From positions 880,464 through 944,463 of the forward strand of contig MU270030.1 in the NCBI GenBank assembly GCA_021432635.1: 64,000 nt of DNA, given 5' to 3'. The DNA is from Thozetella sp. PMI_491 (Eukaryota; Ascomycota; Sordariomycetes; Chaetosphaeriales; Chaetosphaeriaceae). The first letter of the stretch is position 1. Each line of letters starts with the position of its first letter. The notes beneath the pieces were generated by a model that had not been told where the DNA came from, searched no databases, and saw nothing but the letters and a program-made list of their open reading frames with translations. Shown here one piece after another: positions 34,621 through 45,853 of the stretch. Both the position numbers and the translations under genes were made by a program.

Positions 34621-35880
34621 TTTCCCAAAGACTACCCTCCCAATGAATGGGGCGATGCTTTCCACAGGTTAGCTGGGGCTGTTGGCTGCACCTGCACTGT
34701 AATGTCTTGCCCTCTCGGCCCTCTTCTTCCTAAAGCTATCCATGGGGCGCAGGCTAGAAGGTGAGTTTGAGAGAAAATAAGGTTGAGAGCGTTAGATATT
34801 ACATTGAAGCTTGCTGCGTTAAGGCAGGTGACTATCCTGGCCTTCTACCCTGCCATAGGGTGGGTGGCTTAGAGGGATGAAGGGGTCGAGAGGACTAGAT
34901 ATTGCAGTGAAAGTTGCGCTCGATACCTCATTGGATGGGTGGCTTTAGAGGAGGAAGGGTCTAGATGGCTAGATATTGTAGTGAAGCTTTATTTTCAGTC
35001 ACCGACTGGTAAAATTTGTAACCCCTCAAAGGGATATTATGATAGGCCCATCTTACGCACCCAACCTAGGAAGGATGGCGGCTTGGATAGGGTTGAGCGG
35101 GAGTGGCTTTTCAAGCCACCTCCAGTCTCCTCAATTGGACTGATTCTCGATCGCAAACCAGTCCCGTAGAGTCGGGTGCGTAGAGGTTATGACGATATTC
35201 CCTCGGCCAATCCAGGTTGGCAGCGGCTGCGCAGCCTGGACTGGGCATGTGATGACGCGCAAATGGTCTGATGGCGAGGGACCGAAATTAGACAAGCGGC
35301 GGGCTGAGGCCGGCGTTGGGCGCGGGCGGGGCCCCGTCCGGCCCGGGCGTCGCCTGAGGCAGGCTTGCTAGGCTGGCGCGAGCAGTCTGGCCGCGCAGTA
35401 GGCCCAGCAATCGGTTGCCTGCGGATGGTAAGTCGCCAAGGTCGTCTTAGGCTCTGGCCACCTCACGGCCAGGATCGGGCGCGCCAATCACGAGGTCAGG
35501 CGGGTGGGTGCGAGAGCTGATCCCACGGCGAGAACAAACCGCCGTCCAGCGAGCGATCAGCCCACGTCGGAAGGCGAACCACCCCACCGTCGACACACCA
35601 ACACGCAATGCTGGATTCGCACCGCACCACGCTCAGAATGTCGCGAGAATTGTCAAGACATGTCGAGAATACAAATACACCGGGTATGATGGCTCGGACG
35701 GTTTGCTGCAGACTCATTTGCATTGCATTCAACCAAAGCATCAAACCGCCTCTCGAGCCGCATCAAGCACATCATCGTCTGAAGTCGTATTCCCGGGCGC
35801 ATTTCCACTCCGCACCCCTGCAAAAAAGGAACCGTCCAGACCTGCTCAGCTCAGCCAATCATCTCACTTAGACCAACACC
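34621..35880. other. Scattered inverted satellite copies, then promoter region
   Basis: Single reverse-orientation copies of the satellite core occur near 34765-34810, 34857-34915 and 34930-34990. From 35200 on the sequence is GC-rich and non-repetitive and leads into the small gene at 35881. No other gene recognised. Confidence 0.5.
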
Positions 35881-36194
35881 ATGGCCGCCCAAGCCGTCAA
35901 GCTTCCCGCCGCCGCCCGTGCCGGTAGCAAAGCCGCCCCTGCAGTTCTTCTCTTCGGAACCGGTACGCGGCCCGCCGTCGTCTGCATCTTGCATCCTCCA
36001 CGCTAACGATTCTCCCTGCAGCCGCCGGTCTCGTGGGCACCTACGTCTATACCCAGCTCCAGAAGGAGTCCCGCGCCCTGGACCGCTCCTTTGCGCAATA
36101 CAAGAGTGCCGAGAGCGAGGCGTCAAGGCAAAGGACCTTCGAACACGCCAAGGAGGATCCGCGCAAGAGCCTGTTCAACGTCTTGAGTTGGTGA
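35881..36194 (+). CDS. Small single-pass protein, probably mitochondrial
   Basis: Two exons, 35881-35962 and 36022-36194, with a 59-nt intron (GTACGC donor, GCTAAC branch, TGCAG acceptor); 84 aa. Residues 1-20 are Ala/Lys/Arg-rich without acid (MAAQAVKLPAAARAGSKAAP), like a mitochondrial presequence or matrix-facing end. A single hydrophobic helix follows (VLLFGTAAGLVGTYVYTQL), then a charged helical tail ending FNVLSW. The size and layout resemble small inner-membrane proteins of respiratory or MICOS-type complexes, but I do not recognise the family. It lies between two satellite blocks of opposite orientation. Confidence 0.65.
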
Positions 36195-36747
36195 TCGAAT
36201 ATCGCAATGTTTTGACGGCGCTTCGGGGAGGGGTGCATCATCGCATGCAGGAGTTGGGGACGATCCATCGGGGCGATTCTACGCGACGCCCTCGATCGAA
36301 TTTTGTTTTGTCGATCCTTTATCAATTCTTCTCTGTATATACATCGTGATATATGCGTTCGCGCCGCTAATCCGAATCCCATTTCATGACTCTTCCTCTT
36401 CCCGAGTAGCTGAAAAAGACATCGAGGCTAATCCAGGACGGACGTCTCGATGTAGTCCATATCTCGCTAAAGTGACCACCATCCCTGCTTGGGCAATATT
36501 ACGGGCCAACTTGGGCCATCTAGCGATTGAGCACGCCCGGGTGCAGCTCTCAATATGGTTGGAAAGATGGTATGTATACACAAACGAAAACGAAATAGCA
36601 CTTGGAGGAGCTACGACGACTATAACCCAGAGACTACCTTAAAGACCGCTTCTTAACCTTGCTTCACACATTTACATGGCCCTTTCAGCCCCAACTTCTC
36701 CCTAATGCGACGTGTGTAAAGAGGATGGTTTGGCGGGTGGCTTAGGA
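36195..36747. other. 3-prime flank and repeat-like spacer
   Basis: No gene seen. Copy B of the 150-bp repeat occupies 36599-36742. Confidence 0.45.
36599..36742 (+). repeat. 150-bp dispersed repeat, copy B
   Basis: Begins CACTTGGAGGAGCTACGACG and ends TTTGGCGGGTGGC. It matches copy A at 33019-33170 block by block with many substitutions, in the same orientation, about 3.6 kb apart. Confidence 0.6.
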
Positions 36748-36784
36748 ATAGAGAGGCCGGGCGTGCAGCGGCAGCGGCAATGAT

Positions 36785-37183
36785 ACGGGCACCCACCCAA
36801 TCACCTAAAGGGTGGGTGAGGGTCGAGACGGCTAGACATTGCAGTGAGATCCGCAGTGAAATTCTTAAGCCTTGCGGTGAGCCAGGGTGGGTAGTTTTAG
36901 GAGGAGCTGCCCGAGGAAATGCCCAATGAGAGACTACCCTCCCTTTTGGGTGGGTAGGTTTTGGAGGAGAGGGGGTCGCGAGAGGGTTAGATATTGCAGT
37001 GAAAAGAGTAAGATGACGGAGGAGAGGGGGTCGAGAGGGTTAGATATTGCAGTGAGTAAGATGAAGGGGTCGGAAAAGAGTAAGATGAGGGGGTCGGATG
37101 ACTACCCTCCCTTTTGGGTGGGTAGTTTTAGGAGGAGCTGCCCGAGGAAATGCCCAATGAGAGACTACCCTCCCTTTTGGGTG
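36785..37183. repeat. Satellite family, reverse orientation, with GGGTGGGT hairpins
   Basis: Reverse-complement satellite cores end in AGATATTGCAGTGA or the variant AGACATTGCAGTGA near 36835-36850, 36987-37005 and 37039-37055. The near-palindrome CTACCCTCCC TTTT GGGTGGGTAG occurs at about 36933-36956 and 37101-37124, with a third copy running into the gap from 37166. A sentence-like unit (GGAGGAGCTGCCCGAGGAAA, then TGCCCAATGAGAG) is repeated at 36899-36930 and 37131-37163, giving a period of about 232 bp. Confidence 0.8.
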
Positions 37184-37677
37184 NNNNNNNNNNNNNNNNN
37201 NNNNNNNNNNNNNNNNNNNNNNNNNNNNNNNNNNNNNNNNNNNNNNNNNNNNNNNNNNNNNNNNNNNNNNNNNNNNNNNNNNNNNNNNNNNNNNNNNNNN
37301 NNNNNNNNNNNNNNNNNNNNNNNNNNNNNNNNNNNNNNNNNNNNNNNNNNNNNNNNNNNNNNNNNNNNNNNNNNNNNNNNNNNNNNNNNNNNNNNNNNNN
37401 NNNNNNNNNNNNNNNNNNNNNNNNNNNNNNNNNNNNNNNNNNNNNNNNNNNNNNNNNNNNNNNNNNNNNNNNNNNNNNNNNNNNNNNNNNNNNNNNNNNN
37501 NNNNNNNNNNNNNNNNNNNNNNNNNNNNNNNNNNNNNNNNNNNNNNNNNNNNNNNNNNNNNNNNNNNNNNNNNNNNNNNNNNNNNNNNNNNNNNNNNNNN
37601 NNNNNNNNNNNNNNNNNNNNNNNNNNNNNNNNNNNNNNNNNNNNNNNNNNNNNNNNNNNNNNNNNNNNNNNNNNNNN
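37184..37677. other. Assembly gap, 494 N
   Basis: Unknown bases. Both edges lie in the same satellite and hairpin family, so the gap is most simply a collapsed or unassembled part of the array, and its true length is uncertain. Confidence 0.95.
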
Positions 37678-37900
37678 CACAACGGGTGAGAACGACCAAC
37701 GAGTGAGAACGACCACCCGCCCTTTTGGGTGGGTAGTTTTTGGAGGAGTGGCGTCCAGTCAGTGAACGACCACCCTCTCTTTGGGTGGGTGGGTTAGAGG
37801 GCGGAAGAAAGTTAGTTTACGCCCCGCCATTTTGGGTTCTACTCCACCAAAGTCAAAGGAAGGGTGGCTTGAATTGTGGCTGGGAGGGCAGCGAAGAAGC
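37678..37900. repeat. Satellite/hairpin family continued after the gap
   Basis: Contains CCGCCCTTTTGGGTGGGTAG near 37718-37737 and CTCTCTTTGGGTGGGTGGGTT near 37774-37794, then GAAGCTTG-containing remnants. Copies decay towards 37960. Confidence 0.65.
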
Positions 37901-38882
37901 TTGTACTGTACTTGGCTTGCCAACTTATGATAGGCACAAACTTGTAGTCCTCTAGGCCCTATCTCCCCCTTAGTCGCCGTGTCTTTGGGCGGCCTAGGTG
38001 GACATAGAGCTAAATTGGAACTATCGCAGTCAAATGCCTACCAACGCAGCCATTACTAGAATACTACCTGGCTTGCTTGACTACATCCTCTCCCAAATGT
38101 ATCCTCTTTAATCTTTAGTAGACCCTATGGATAAGTTTACCTATATGCTATTCGCCTCCCCCCCCCCCCTCATTCGCCTACCCTCATGTATTAACGCGCC
38201 GACACGTCTCTCCATTACCCATTTGATACTAACTACTATAATGTAAGATATACGCGCTCGATCGATATAATACGTAACTCGTTAGAATCGTGATCTTTTT
38301 ATTGCTTTAAGGCCTATTACTTTAGTTTAAACTTCTTTTTAGCTGTCACCAATATTGATAATAATATACCGGTCCGTAAGGTAAGCTGGATTGGTGCCTA
38401 GCCTCGTGATAACCTCTTTGGAGCCATTTCTCTCGTATTGAACTTACCGCTTGACTTGCTCGTCACTGCAATCGCCATCCCTCCTGGAGCGATTGAGACC
38501 TTTGAGAACCAAGTCTGTGTGTAAGCCCGCCAAAAATAGCCCCGAGGTATAAGTGGCAGCATTAAAATGGCTGAGGCGAGGCGGCGTCGATAAAGCTAGC
38601 TTTAAGAATTATGTAGATAGCTCAACCTTGGCAAACTTTTCTTTGGAGTGGTTCCAAGCAGTAATACCGCAGTGATTACATAAAATGTGAGTCACGAGAC
38701 GTAAAATCTTGCATGACTCTACTTACTATTACTCCCTTGAATACTTCGTTTCTCCGATTACTCTACTAACTTCCTCAAGTAGTGTGCAAAATTTCTTCGC
38801 CTTCTCGCTCCCAAATTACCTATCGATATTCCCCTTCTCTGCCTTGGCAACTGGTATACGTTTCCAGATATCATACTCCTTC
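37901..38882. other. AT-rich spacer
   Basis: No gene recognised. Contains a C homopolymer near 38158-38170 and AT-rich sequence to 38700. The frame of the next gene is open from 38709. Confidence 0.45.
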
Positions 38883-39926
38883 ATGGCTTCGACTTTGGCG
38901 TCGCGTGATCCGCGGCAATTCACCCGAGATGAGTTTCTGTGGGACTTGCGCAGCGACGCGGAAGGAGATCATCGGTATGCGACCTATCGCTATGCGGTTC
39001 AGCTTACCTACATGCCATCAGTGCTGCATATCGACCACTTACCCGAAATGTCAGCCACTGACTTTGTCGATACCTGTAATAAGTCAGTGCCTATTTACCT
39101 CACGCCAAGCCGAAACGCTCGTCTGTTGAGAATGGTGCTTCACAACTACATCTACCGTCGATGGTTTCGTCCGTATCGAAGTGAGATTGAGCGTCTGCGA
39201 TATCTCTGCAAAACCATAAGTCCTATTGACTTAGATGTTGAAGTTGTACCGTCTCAACAGACTATCAGCACTCTCCTAGCTTTAAATCAAGCTATCTGCT
39301 CTGAAGTTGAGGCGCGCCATCACACCTACGATAAGCAGCTCGAATCATCCAGCGACGAAGTACCATTGAGTGCAGGGAATGCATTCATGGATCGGGTTGA
39401 GGACCACAAGCTGCACATTCTTCAACCACTATTCCGTGCACTGGTGATTATCACCTGCTCTGAAAGTTACCACAACGAAGACTCTAAAAATATTGGCAAA
39501 CTTCCCGTTCTCTTGGTTCGCACAGGTATCGAAGACGGCCTCAGTGCACCTATCACGTTCGAGTCCATCCAGGACCAGAGTGGTGACTATGCAGGAAATA
39601 AGACTAAAGATATAGTAAATACAACGCTAGAGGTAGCTATTGATTTCGTGATGGGTATAGAGGCTAGGGAGGCCGCAGTGTTTGGCCTCCAGCCTACTCC
39701 AGCAGCAGTATGGAAGGCAGAAAGAAGGACCCTTGCTATTTGGCGACGGTATAGAGGAGACGAGCCATTGACTGGGCCTAGCTCTCAGTTTGTGAATGAG
39801 GATAAGTATCCGGTGTGGCAAGGACTGGGAGAAAACCAGGACAGCTGGGTCATGGCTGAAATCGAGCGGCGGGAGTTAAGATTTGAAGCCAGAAGGGCTG
39901 CGGGGGAATTCGGTGACGCGCTCTAG
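38883..39926 (+). CDS. Hypothetical protein, 347 aa
   Basis: Single exon read from ATG 38883 (MASTLASRDPRQFTRDEFLWDLRSD). The frame is open up to 38709, but that extension is hydrophobic and Ser/Phe-rich and looks like translated leader. The protein is soluble, with alternating acidic and basic helices, a YIYRRWFRPYRSEIERLRYLC segment near residue 85 and a charged C-terminal helix (WVMAEIERRELRFEARRAAGEF). No domain recognised. Its length without stop or frame break and its even composition support a real gene. Confidence 0.6.
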   Translation: MASTLASRDPRQFTRDEFLWDLRSDAEGDHRYATYRYAVQLTYMPSVLHIDHLPEMSATDFVDTCNKSVPIYLTPSRNARLLRMVLHNYIYRRWFRPYRSEIERLRYLCKTISPIDLDVEVVPSQQTISTLLALNQAICSEVEARHHTYDKQLESSSDEVPLSAGNAFMDRVEDHKLHILQPLFRALVIITCSESYHNEDSKNIGKLPVLLVRTGIEDGLSAPITFESIQDQSGDYAGNKTKDIVNTTLEVAIDFVMGIEAREAAVFGLQPTPAAVWKAERRTLAIWRRYRGDEPLTGPSSQFVNEDKYPVWQGLGENQDSWVMAEIERRELRFEARRAAGEFGDAL

Positions 39927-40946
39927 ATTTGATCAGGGTTTGACCTCGTAATACACGCTTGGTATCTCAAACTTGGTTCTGGCCGAGCGCGATCTACACC
40001 AAACAAGCCGGATTAAAGAAGCACTTGCGATGATCCTTGGATGATGTACGTGAGAAGTGGCACACTCTAAGATTAGCCGATTTTTATCCCCGCAATTTAG
40101 CGCAATTGCTCCTTGTGCCTTATTGACTTTGGAGTATCGAATAGGGTGGGCATCCCGATAGCTTAGCCTATCCCTAATTACTCCTAAGATAAGGCTACCT
40201 AAGGTACCCAGATATAGAGTCTGTGAATTGGCTTCACCTGGCAGTGTTCATTCATCGGCTGGTTCCTAGGTTGCACTCAGGCAAACCGATAGACGATGCT
40301 GCTCAAGTTACTAGTCACCTATCGCGGCGCCCCAACCAACAAGGAGCTCAGACGCGCAGACTCGTATAGGTGTCCCTCGAAAGGGGAGCAAGTTCCTCAT
40401 ATCATCAGAATCAAGTTTCTTAGGTCCGGCAGGGGACTCCACGCATTTTGTACCCTCGGATCATGCCAGATCACATCCATCATCGGGGTTGAAACGCTGA
40501 CAGGCGCTCTGACTGCTGGGGACGAACGCGACGACGATGAACTTGCTACATGGAAAAGAGTTGTTAAGGCGTTGACTTCTGGTGGGGAGATCCCCCACCA
40601 AATTTAAGTTAAGTAGCTGGTTTGTGACTTGTGCAACCGCCTCCGCCACAAGGGCCAGATCAGCAGTGGCCGGTGTCTATTCTCGCCAGTTATGTCTGGA
40701 CGAGGTGTGGACCCCCGTATGACGTCCCTGAAACGAGCTTCGAAACCCCAATTGGCATAAAATACGGTGTTAGGTTCCCTGGCCGTGTCCTGACTGAGAA
40801 TAGCAATGCACTCGGGTGTGAACTGCTCCTAACGACCCGTGTATTTTCTTTCCCGAGCCAAAAGACACTAATCCTGTGACCTGAACTAGAGGACCCTTTT
40901 AACGACATGCTCAAGGTCCATCCTCGGTGGAGGCCGTTCCACTCGT
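39927..40946. other. Intergenic, two doubtful short frames
   Basis: Frames of 103 codons (40296-40607) and 82 codons (40631-40879) on the plus strand show no recognised domain, and I found no convincing splice joining them. Listed as non-coding by default. Confidence 0.35.
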
Positions 40947-41821
40947 CTAGTTCGTCGAGGTGATTGAGGATTTTGATTCAGCCTTGCGGTGCTTGCGCTT
41001 CTCTTTCCGTGACATTGGGCTGTCTGGCGCTGCTGGCGGAGGCACGACTGTCTGAGACAGAGACACGGGCTCCAAAAACCAGCAAAGATCCGGTAATTTC
41101 CCTTTGCGAGGGAATACTCGCACTTGACTTATACATCGGCGGCCAAATAATTCCGGGTATGTTGCCAGCATTCTGGCAGGGCCTTTGCCATGATCGGTCC
41201 CAAGAAGAGCGAAGAAATTGTCCTCCCCAGCCTTTATGTCTACCGGTGCCAAGTCGTCTTCGCCACAAATGGCCGCGATCAAGTTCTGAGTAACCTGAGA
41301 GAAGTGTTAATTCTCAGTAGAGAATACAGTCAAACACACTGCTTTACCTGATTATCGATTTTGACTCTCCAGATCGCCTGGAGGTGCTTCATGTTGCTGC
41401 TGTGCACCATCATCACTCGAGAACAGCAGACAGCCATTAAATCTGACCAAAACATTTGCCCAGGCTGCCTGTAAAACCGATCTCGATTTGCAAAGTTGTT
41501 CATGCAAAGAAGGGCTTTGCCCCCGGAATGCACATAGTTCTGGTACATAGACTGTGAGTGCCCCGACGTTCCAAAAGAAGAGTTGTGGACTTCTATAAAA
41601 ACATAATCATCTCTTGGGTGGTTGGCGTTCGCCAGAGAATCCTCTGTCGTCACATCGATACAAGCCAAAGATGGCGGTTCAATTGTCGTATAATAGTTAG
41701 GAGCTATCTCCGGAAGGCGCTGGTCCAAATCGCTTGACCTCTCTATGGCGCGCACAAGTTGTCCGTAGAGAGTGCGGCCCTTTGTAACGAGAGACACGTA
41801 CTGGGACAAAGTCGACGACAT
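40947..41821 (-). CDS. Hypothetical protein, two exons, 273 aa
   Basis: Exon 1 is 41348-41821 and exon 2 is 40947-41294, with a 53-nt intron (GTAAAG donor, CTCAG acceptor, phase 0). The junction turns KIDNQ into KIDNQVTQNLIAAICGEDDLAP. It starts at MSSTLSQYVSLVTKGRTLYGQLVRA. The middle contains a Cys-bearing hydrophobic stretch (MFWSDLMAVCCSRVMMVH), but there is no clear membrane segment. The C-terminus is Pro-rich, then a lysine-rich tail (KEKRKHRKAESKSS) that could serve as a nuclear localisation signal. Family not recognised. Confidence 0.55.
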
Positions 41822-44464
41822 CTTTGAACAATTATAGCAGCACGAGACTCGAAAATCGACATGGAAAACGTCGCTACGGTGCATCTGCAATCGCCAGAGC
41901 ATCATGCCCCCAAAAATAACGTCATGATGGTGGACAGCCCTGAGTTCTTTCCTCAAGTGATGAGCACCTTCCGAATGGACATGAAGGCGAACGGACTCAG
42001 TCCCAGAAAGCAACTTTCATGTCCCCGGCCAATCGACTCCGGAAAACATTCGCAGTCTTCTCCACATAGAGTCCGCTTACAACCTATACGCCCTGAATGG
42101 TGATTTCCTGGTGGATTTGATCAAATATTTTGCCAACGCCTTAGCCGCCATAGGATCACTTCTTGCATCAATTTTTTTTATCTTTTTATTCGCCTTTATG
42201 AGTGATAAGACCAGCTTAAGGGGCGGCACAGTAACTGCTGCGCAAGTCTGTCACTCCATCGTGCTGGTGGTAGCAACTGAGGTACAACCATATGTGGGAA
42301 AATGGTCGCGTTGAGAAGTATGGACAGTCGTAAATGCATTTACAGTTTAGTTACCACTCAGTTCATCATTTCTCCCGGTTACTCTGTGCAGCACTATATA
42401 TTACATGACGAGCTCTCCGACTCACTTGAGAGCTGCAGCGCCACAGCCACGATATCTCTTGGTTTCACCTCTGTCTTTACCTTGGTTTTCAACCCTCATA
42501 CGTTTATCTGGGTAGTTTAAAAGAAGAATTAGATATTTTTATAAAATAAAACCATGATTATTTGAATAGAGTAAGTAGTGAATCCTGTGATTGGGATGAG
42601 AAAGTCAATTGTTCTCTGGATTTTCCGGAAGACAACTTGAAGTCTTCCGTTTTAGACAGGCGAAATCCACCCGTTAGACTGGCAATAACTTAAAGAGTTC
42701 CAGAACGGTAGTCCAGCCACATATATGCAGAATAGTCGTGTGAAGATAGAAGGAATATATTTTCTTATGACTGTAACCGGCTTCTAGGATGCTGCGGGCT
42801 GTTGGGGCCATCGCCTGAATCTGGCCTTGGTTTGTGCTCATCTTTCATCGCCCCCGTAGACTCGAGACTCTCTAGAAGATAGTTTAGTCATATAGGAACA
42901 GATCTAGAATCATTGAAAGATCGGCTTCGGTAAACTCCAGATTAACAAGGCCCACCTCGCTAACACCCATCTCCAATCCGCTTCCTTTATCAGGATATGT
43001 TGGGAATGTTGTGGGGATCTAAAATAGATTCTAAAAACGTGAGACATGTGTTGTTGAAGCGGATGGTGCATTCGCACATCTTTCTCTATAGAACTCTCGA
43101 AGAACGTCTCTAAGGATGTCTCTCACTTGATCCACAGCCATCTCCTTCAACCATTCCTCTACGATATTCAGGCTTCTGTCGGGCGCTAGTCTTCAAGTTT
43201 ACAGCAACGGTGCAGGCAATTCCTTTAATTAAACTAAATTACTTACATATACTAAGTGCGCTAAAATGGTCCTCTGATTATCTTATAGCCAGTTATAGTC
43301 ATAGCCTATATACGTTGTCAAGGTTTGATGTATTTAAAGGATTGTTTAACCGATAATGGGATGGGGTAACTATCTTCCTATAATAGTTATAGTTGTCTAG
43401 AAATAAAACAATAAATATATATATTGGCGATCTACATACTAGATATATCTCTAAGCACCATGAGAAGCTAGCAATGAGTGACAGTAATTATATAATACCG
43501 CAATGCAAATATTAAGGGGAGCCAGCACTAGAATTGCTAGTAAACTAATACATAGTTAGCTTCATTCATAATTGCTGAAACATATCTTCTTCTAACAGAC
43601 CTCTAGGCTTCCAGTATTTTTACCGTCTTTCATCAAGCTGCCATGACCGACTAAGGCGGGCTGAGTGGCAAAGGCTGCTTTCAGCAGTTTTCTGCGACCC
43701 ACGGTGGTGGCCAGAGCCCTTCACACCTCTCCGGATTACTCAGGAGTCTGCTAACTCTTCAAGCCCCATGCGTTGCAGCTGCGGCGTTCGAAACCATCGG
43801 GGATAACCATGCACGTGAAGAATAGCAAATGCAGAGCAATGAGTTCGCTTAAGCTAGCTATAGCATACATAGAGATACGTTGATTGAAGATGGTAAGCAA
43901 TGACTTTTGCTTTGCTCATCTGTACTCGTACGCCAGCTAAACCAGTTGATCGCACGGGAATACAAACCTAGCTGGCCTTCCAGGTACGGAGCACATGGGC
44001 GAGGTGTCTGATCATCTATCTATCCCACCACTCGTTTATTCTATCTAGCGTGTCCTACGTTTATTGGGGGTACCTTTACTAACAGCCCTTGCAGGAATAG
44101 ACAGCAGCCATCTACCAATAAATCTGCAGTGGCGCAGTGCCTGTTGGTCGCGACATGGGAACCTTTCGGGTCGGGTCAGCTGCATCTGTATGCCCCAGCC
44201 CATAGGTGCTCTACCAGATTCTAGTTCGTTCAGACATTCAAGCTCACTGTCCAACAAATTCCCAGTATTTTACCTCAAATCGAGTCCCAGGCGGTAGCTC
44301 GGCCTTTTGGGGATAATTTTTTCCCAACAGCTTTACGTCTTATTCCGGCCTATCTCATCCTGTTTGCCTTGTCAACCAAGCCAGCATCTACGAGGCCACA
44401 GCACTAACTACACCTTTCAAGTTAATGCTACCACACTTTACGCTTTGCACAAGATGCCTAACAG
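41822..44464. other. 2.6-kb AT-rich desert
   Basis: Short frames only. From about 42520 to 43650 the sequence is strongly AT-rich with many TA and AT runs and no frame above about 70 codons, like RIP-affected or ancient repeat DNA. No tRNA-like fold was recognised. Confidence 0.45.
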
Positions 44465-45739
44465 ACATCTCAAATTGCGGAGCTAGCAGCACGGATCGCT
44501 GCGAATACGAAAAAGGTCGATAATTACCTAGCTACACACTCCCTCGCTACCCCCTCGTTCGACGTCGATGCGCCCGTGCAGCCGTTAATACCTAAGACGG
44601 AGGCCGATGTCCTCGCCGCTCGCGATGCTGTCATCCAGGACACGCTGGAGCTGCGCCAGCTCATGCTAGGCCCGCGCGAGCAACTTCTCAGCTACCAACC
44701 CAACCAGCTTCTTAACCAGCTGGTCACTGCACGATTCGAGCTAGCACACCACGTCCCCATCGACGGCGAAGCTACCTTCGCCGACATCGCCAGCGCTGCA
44801 GGACTAGGGGAGGCGCACGTACGCAAAATCATCCGCCACGCAATCGCGTAGCACATCTTCTGCGAGCCTCGTCCCGGCATCGTCACCCACAGCGCGGTCT
44901 CACGCCTGCTCGTGGAAGATCCCGGCTTGGCGGCCTGGGTCCGCTGGTGCACTGATGACTGCTGGCTCGCAGCTTATCACACCTGCGAAGCCATGAAGCG
45001 CTGGCCGGGATCCGAGGAGCCGCACGAGACTGGCTTCGCCCTGGCGAACCAGACAAATGTTTCTTTGCTTGACTTCCTCGCCGCTCACCCGGAGCGCACG
45101 GTCCGATTCGCTGCGGGTATGCGTTTATACGCCGCCAGCCCGGGTCTGGAGGTCAGCCGCATCGTCGACGCCTGGCCGTGGGGCGAATTACCGAAAGGCG
45201 CTACTGTGGTAGACGTCGGCGGCTCACACGGGGAAGCAACCATTGCTCTTGCGCGTGCGTTCCCTTCTCTGTACCTCGTGGTGCAAGGTGTCGATGCCCA
45301 GGCCATCCGCGACTCGGACGCGCGTAAGCCAGCTGACGTAGCCGATCGCGTGCGCTTCATGACGCACGACTTCTTCACCGAGCAGCCTGTGCGTGGAGCT
45401 GACGTTTATCTGTTCCGCGCGTGCTTCCACAACTGGTCCGACAAGTATGGTGTGCGCATGCTGCAAGCGCTGATTCCCGCCCTGAAGCCTGGCGCGCGCG
45501 TCGTGATCAATGATGTGGTCGTTCCGGGCCCACAAGACCTACCTCCGGGCTTGGCACCAGGTATACGCGGTGGCGATCTCAACATGGCGATACTTTTCAA
45601 CGCCAGAGATCGTGAGATGAGCGACTGGGCGCGCCTTTTTGAGACGGCTAGCCCGGGGTACCAGTTTGAAGGCGAGAAACGACCGCCCGGGTCTGGTTTG
45701 TCGGTCATGGCGGCCCTGTGGCACGGCAGTGATCTTTAA
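44465..45739 (+). pseudogene. O-methyltransferase (SAM-dependent, fungal secondary-metabolism type), broken by one TAG
   Basis: One frame encodes almost a whole fungal class-I O-methyltransferase. An N-terminal dimerisation/helix region (QIAELAARIAANTKKVDNYL, then ATPSFDVDAP) is followed by the RHAIA..HIFCEPRPG winged-helix strand, the SAM-binding motif VVDVGGSHGEATIALARAFP, and RVRFMTHDFF. Next come the catalytic-region ACFHNWSDKYGVRML and the ALKPGARVVINDVV motif. A single TAG at 44849-44851 interrupts the frame between HAIA and HIFCEP; the frame resumes at once in the same phase, so the lesion is a point nonsense mutation. No in-frame ATG is found upstream (TAA at 44459), so the 5-prime end is also lost, frame-shifted or in an unseen exon. 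The SAM and catalytic regions are intact, suggesting recent inactivation. Confidence 0.8.
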
Positions 45740-45853
45740 ACTTCTAGATTAGGTTGTTTTGATGCTTCCAGCCTCAAAGTTTTGTTAACGAGTTATATTA
45801 TCCCTTGGCATTAACATTGTTTCGCATGGATGTTCGTCCCTTTGCGTCCGAGA

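Noticed and set aside
34083-34672. Open frames of 100-119 codons inside the satellite array
   Set aside because: They are repeats of one 33-34 residue string produced by a tandem DNA unit with a period near 102 bp, with no start context and no relation to a known protein.
37040-37699. Long frames across the N run
   Set aside because: They are artefacts of unknown bases being translated as X.
40296-40879. Two plus-strand frames as one gene
   Set aside because: No donor/acceptor pair joining them in phase was found, and neither translation resembles a known family.
43680-43800. Possible tRNA, from a GTTCGAAAC B-box-like string
   Set aside because: No matching A box and no cloverleaf stems could be drawn around it.
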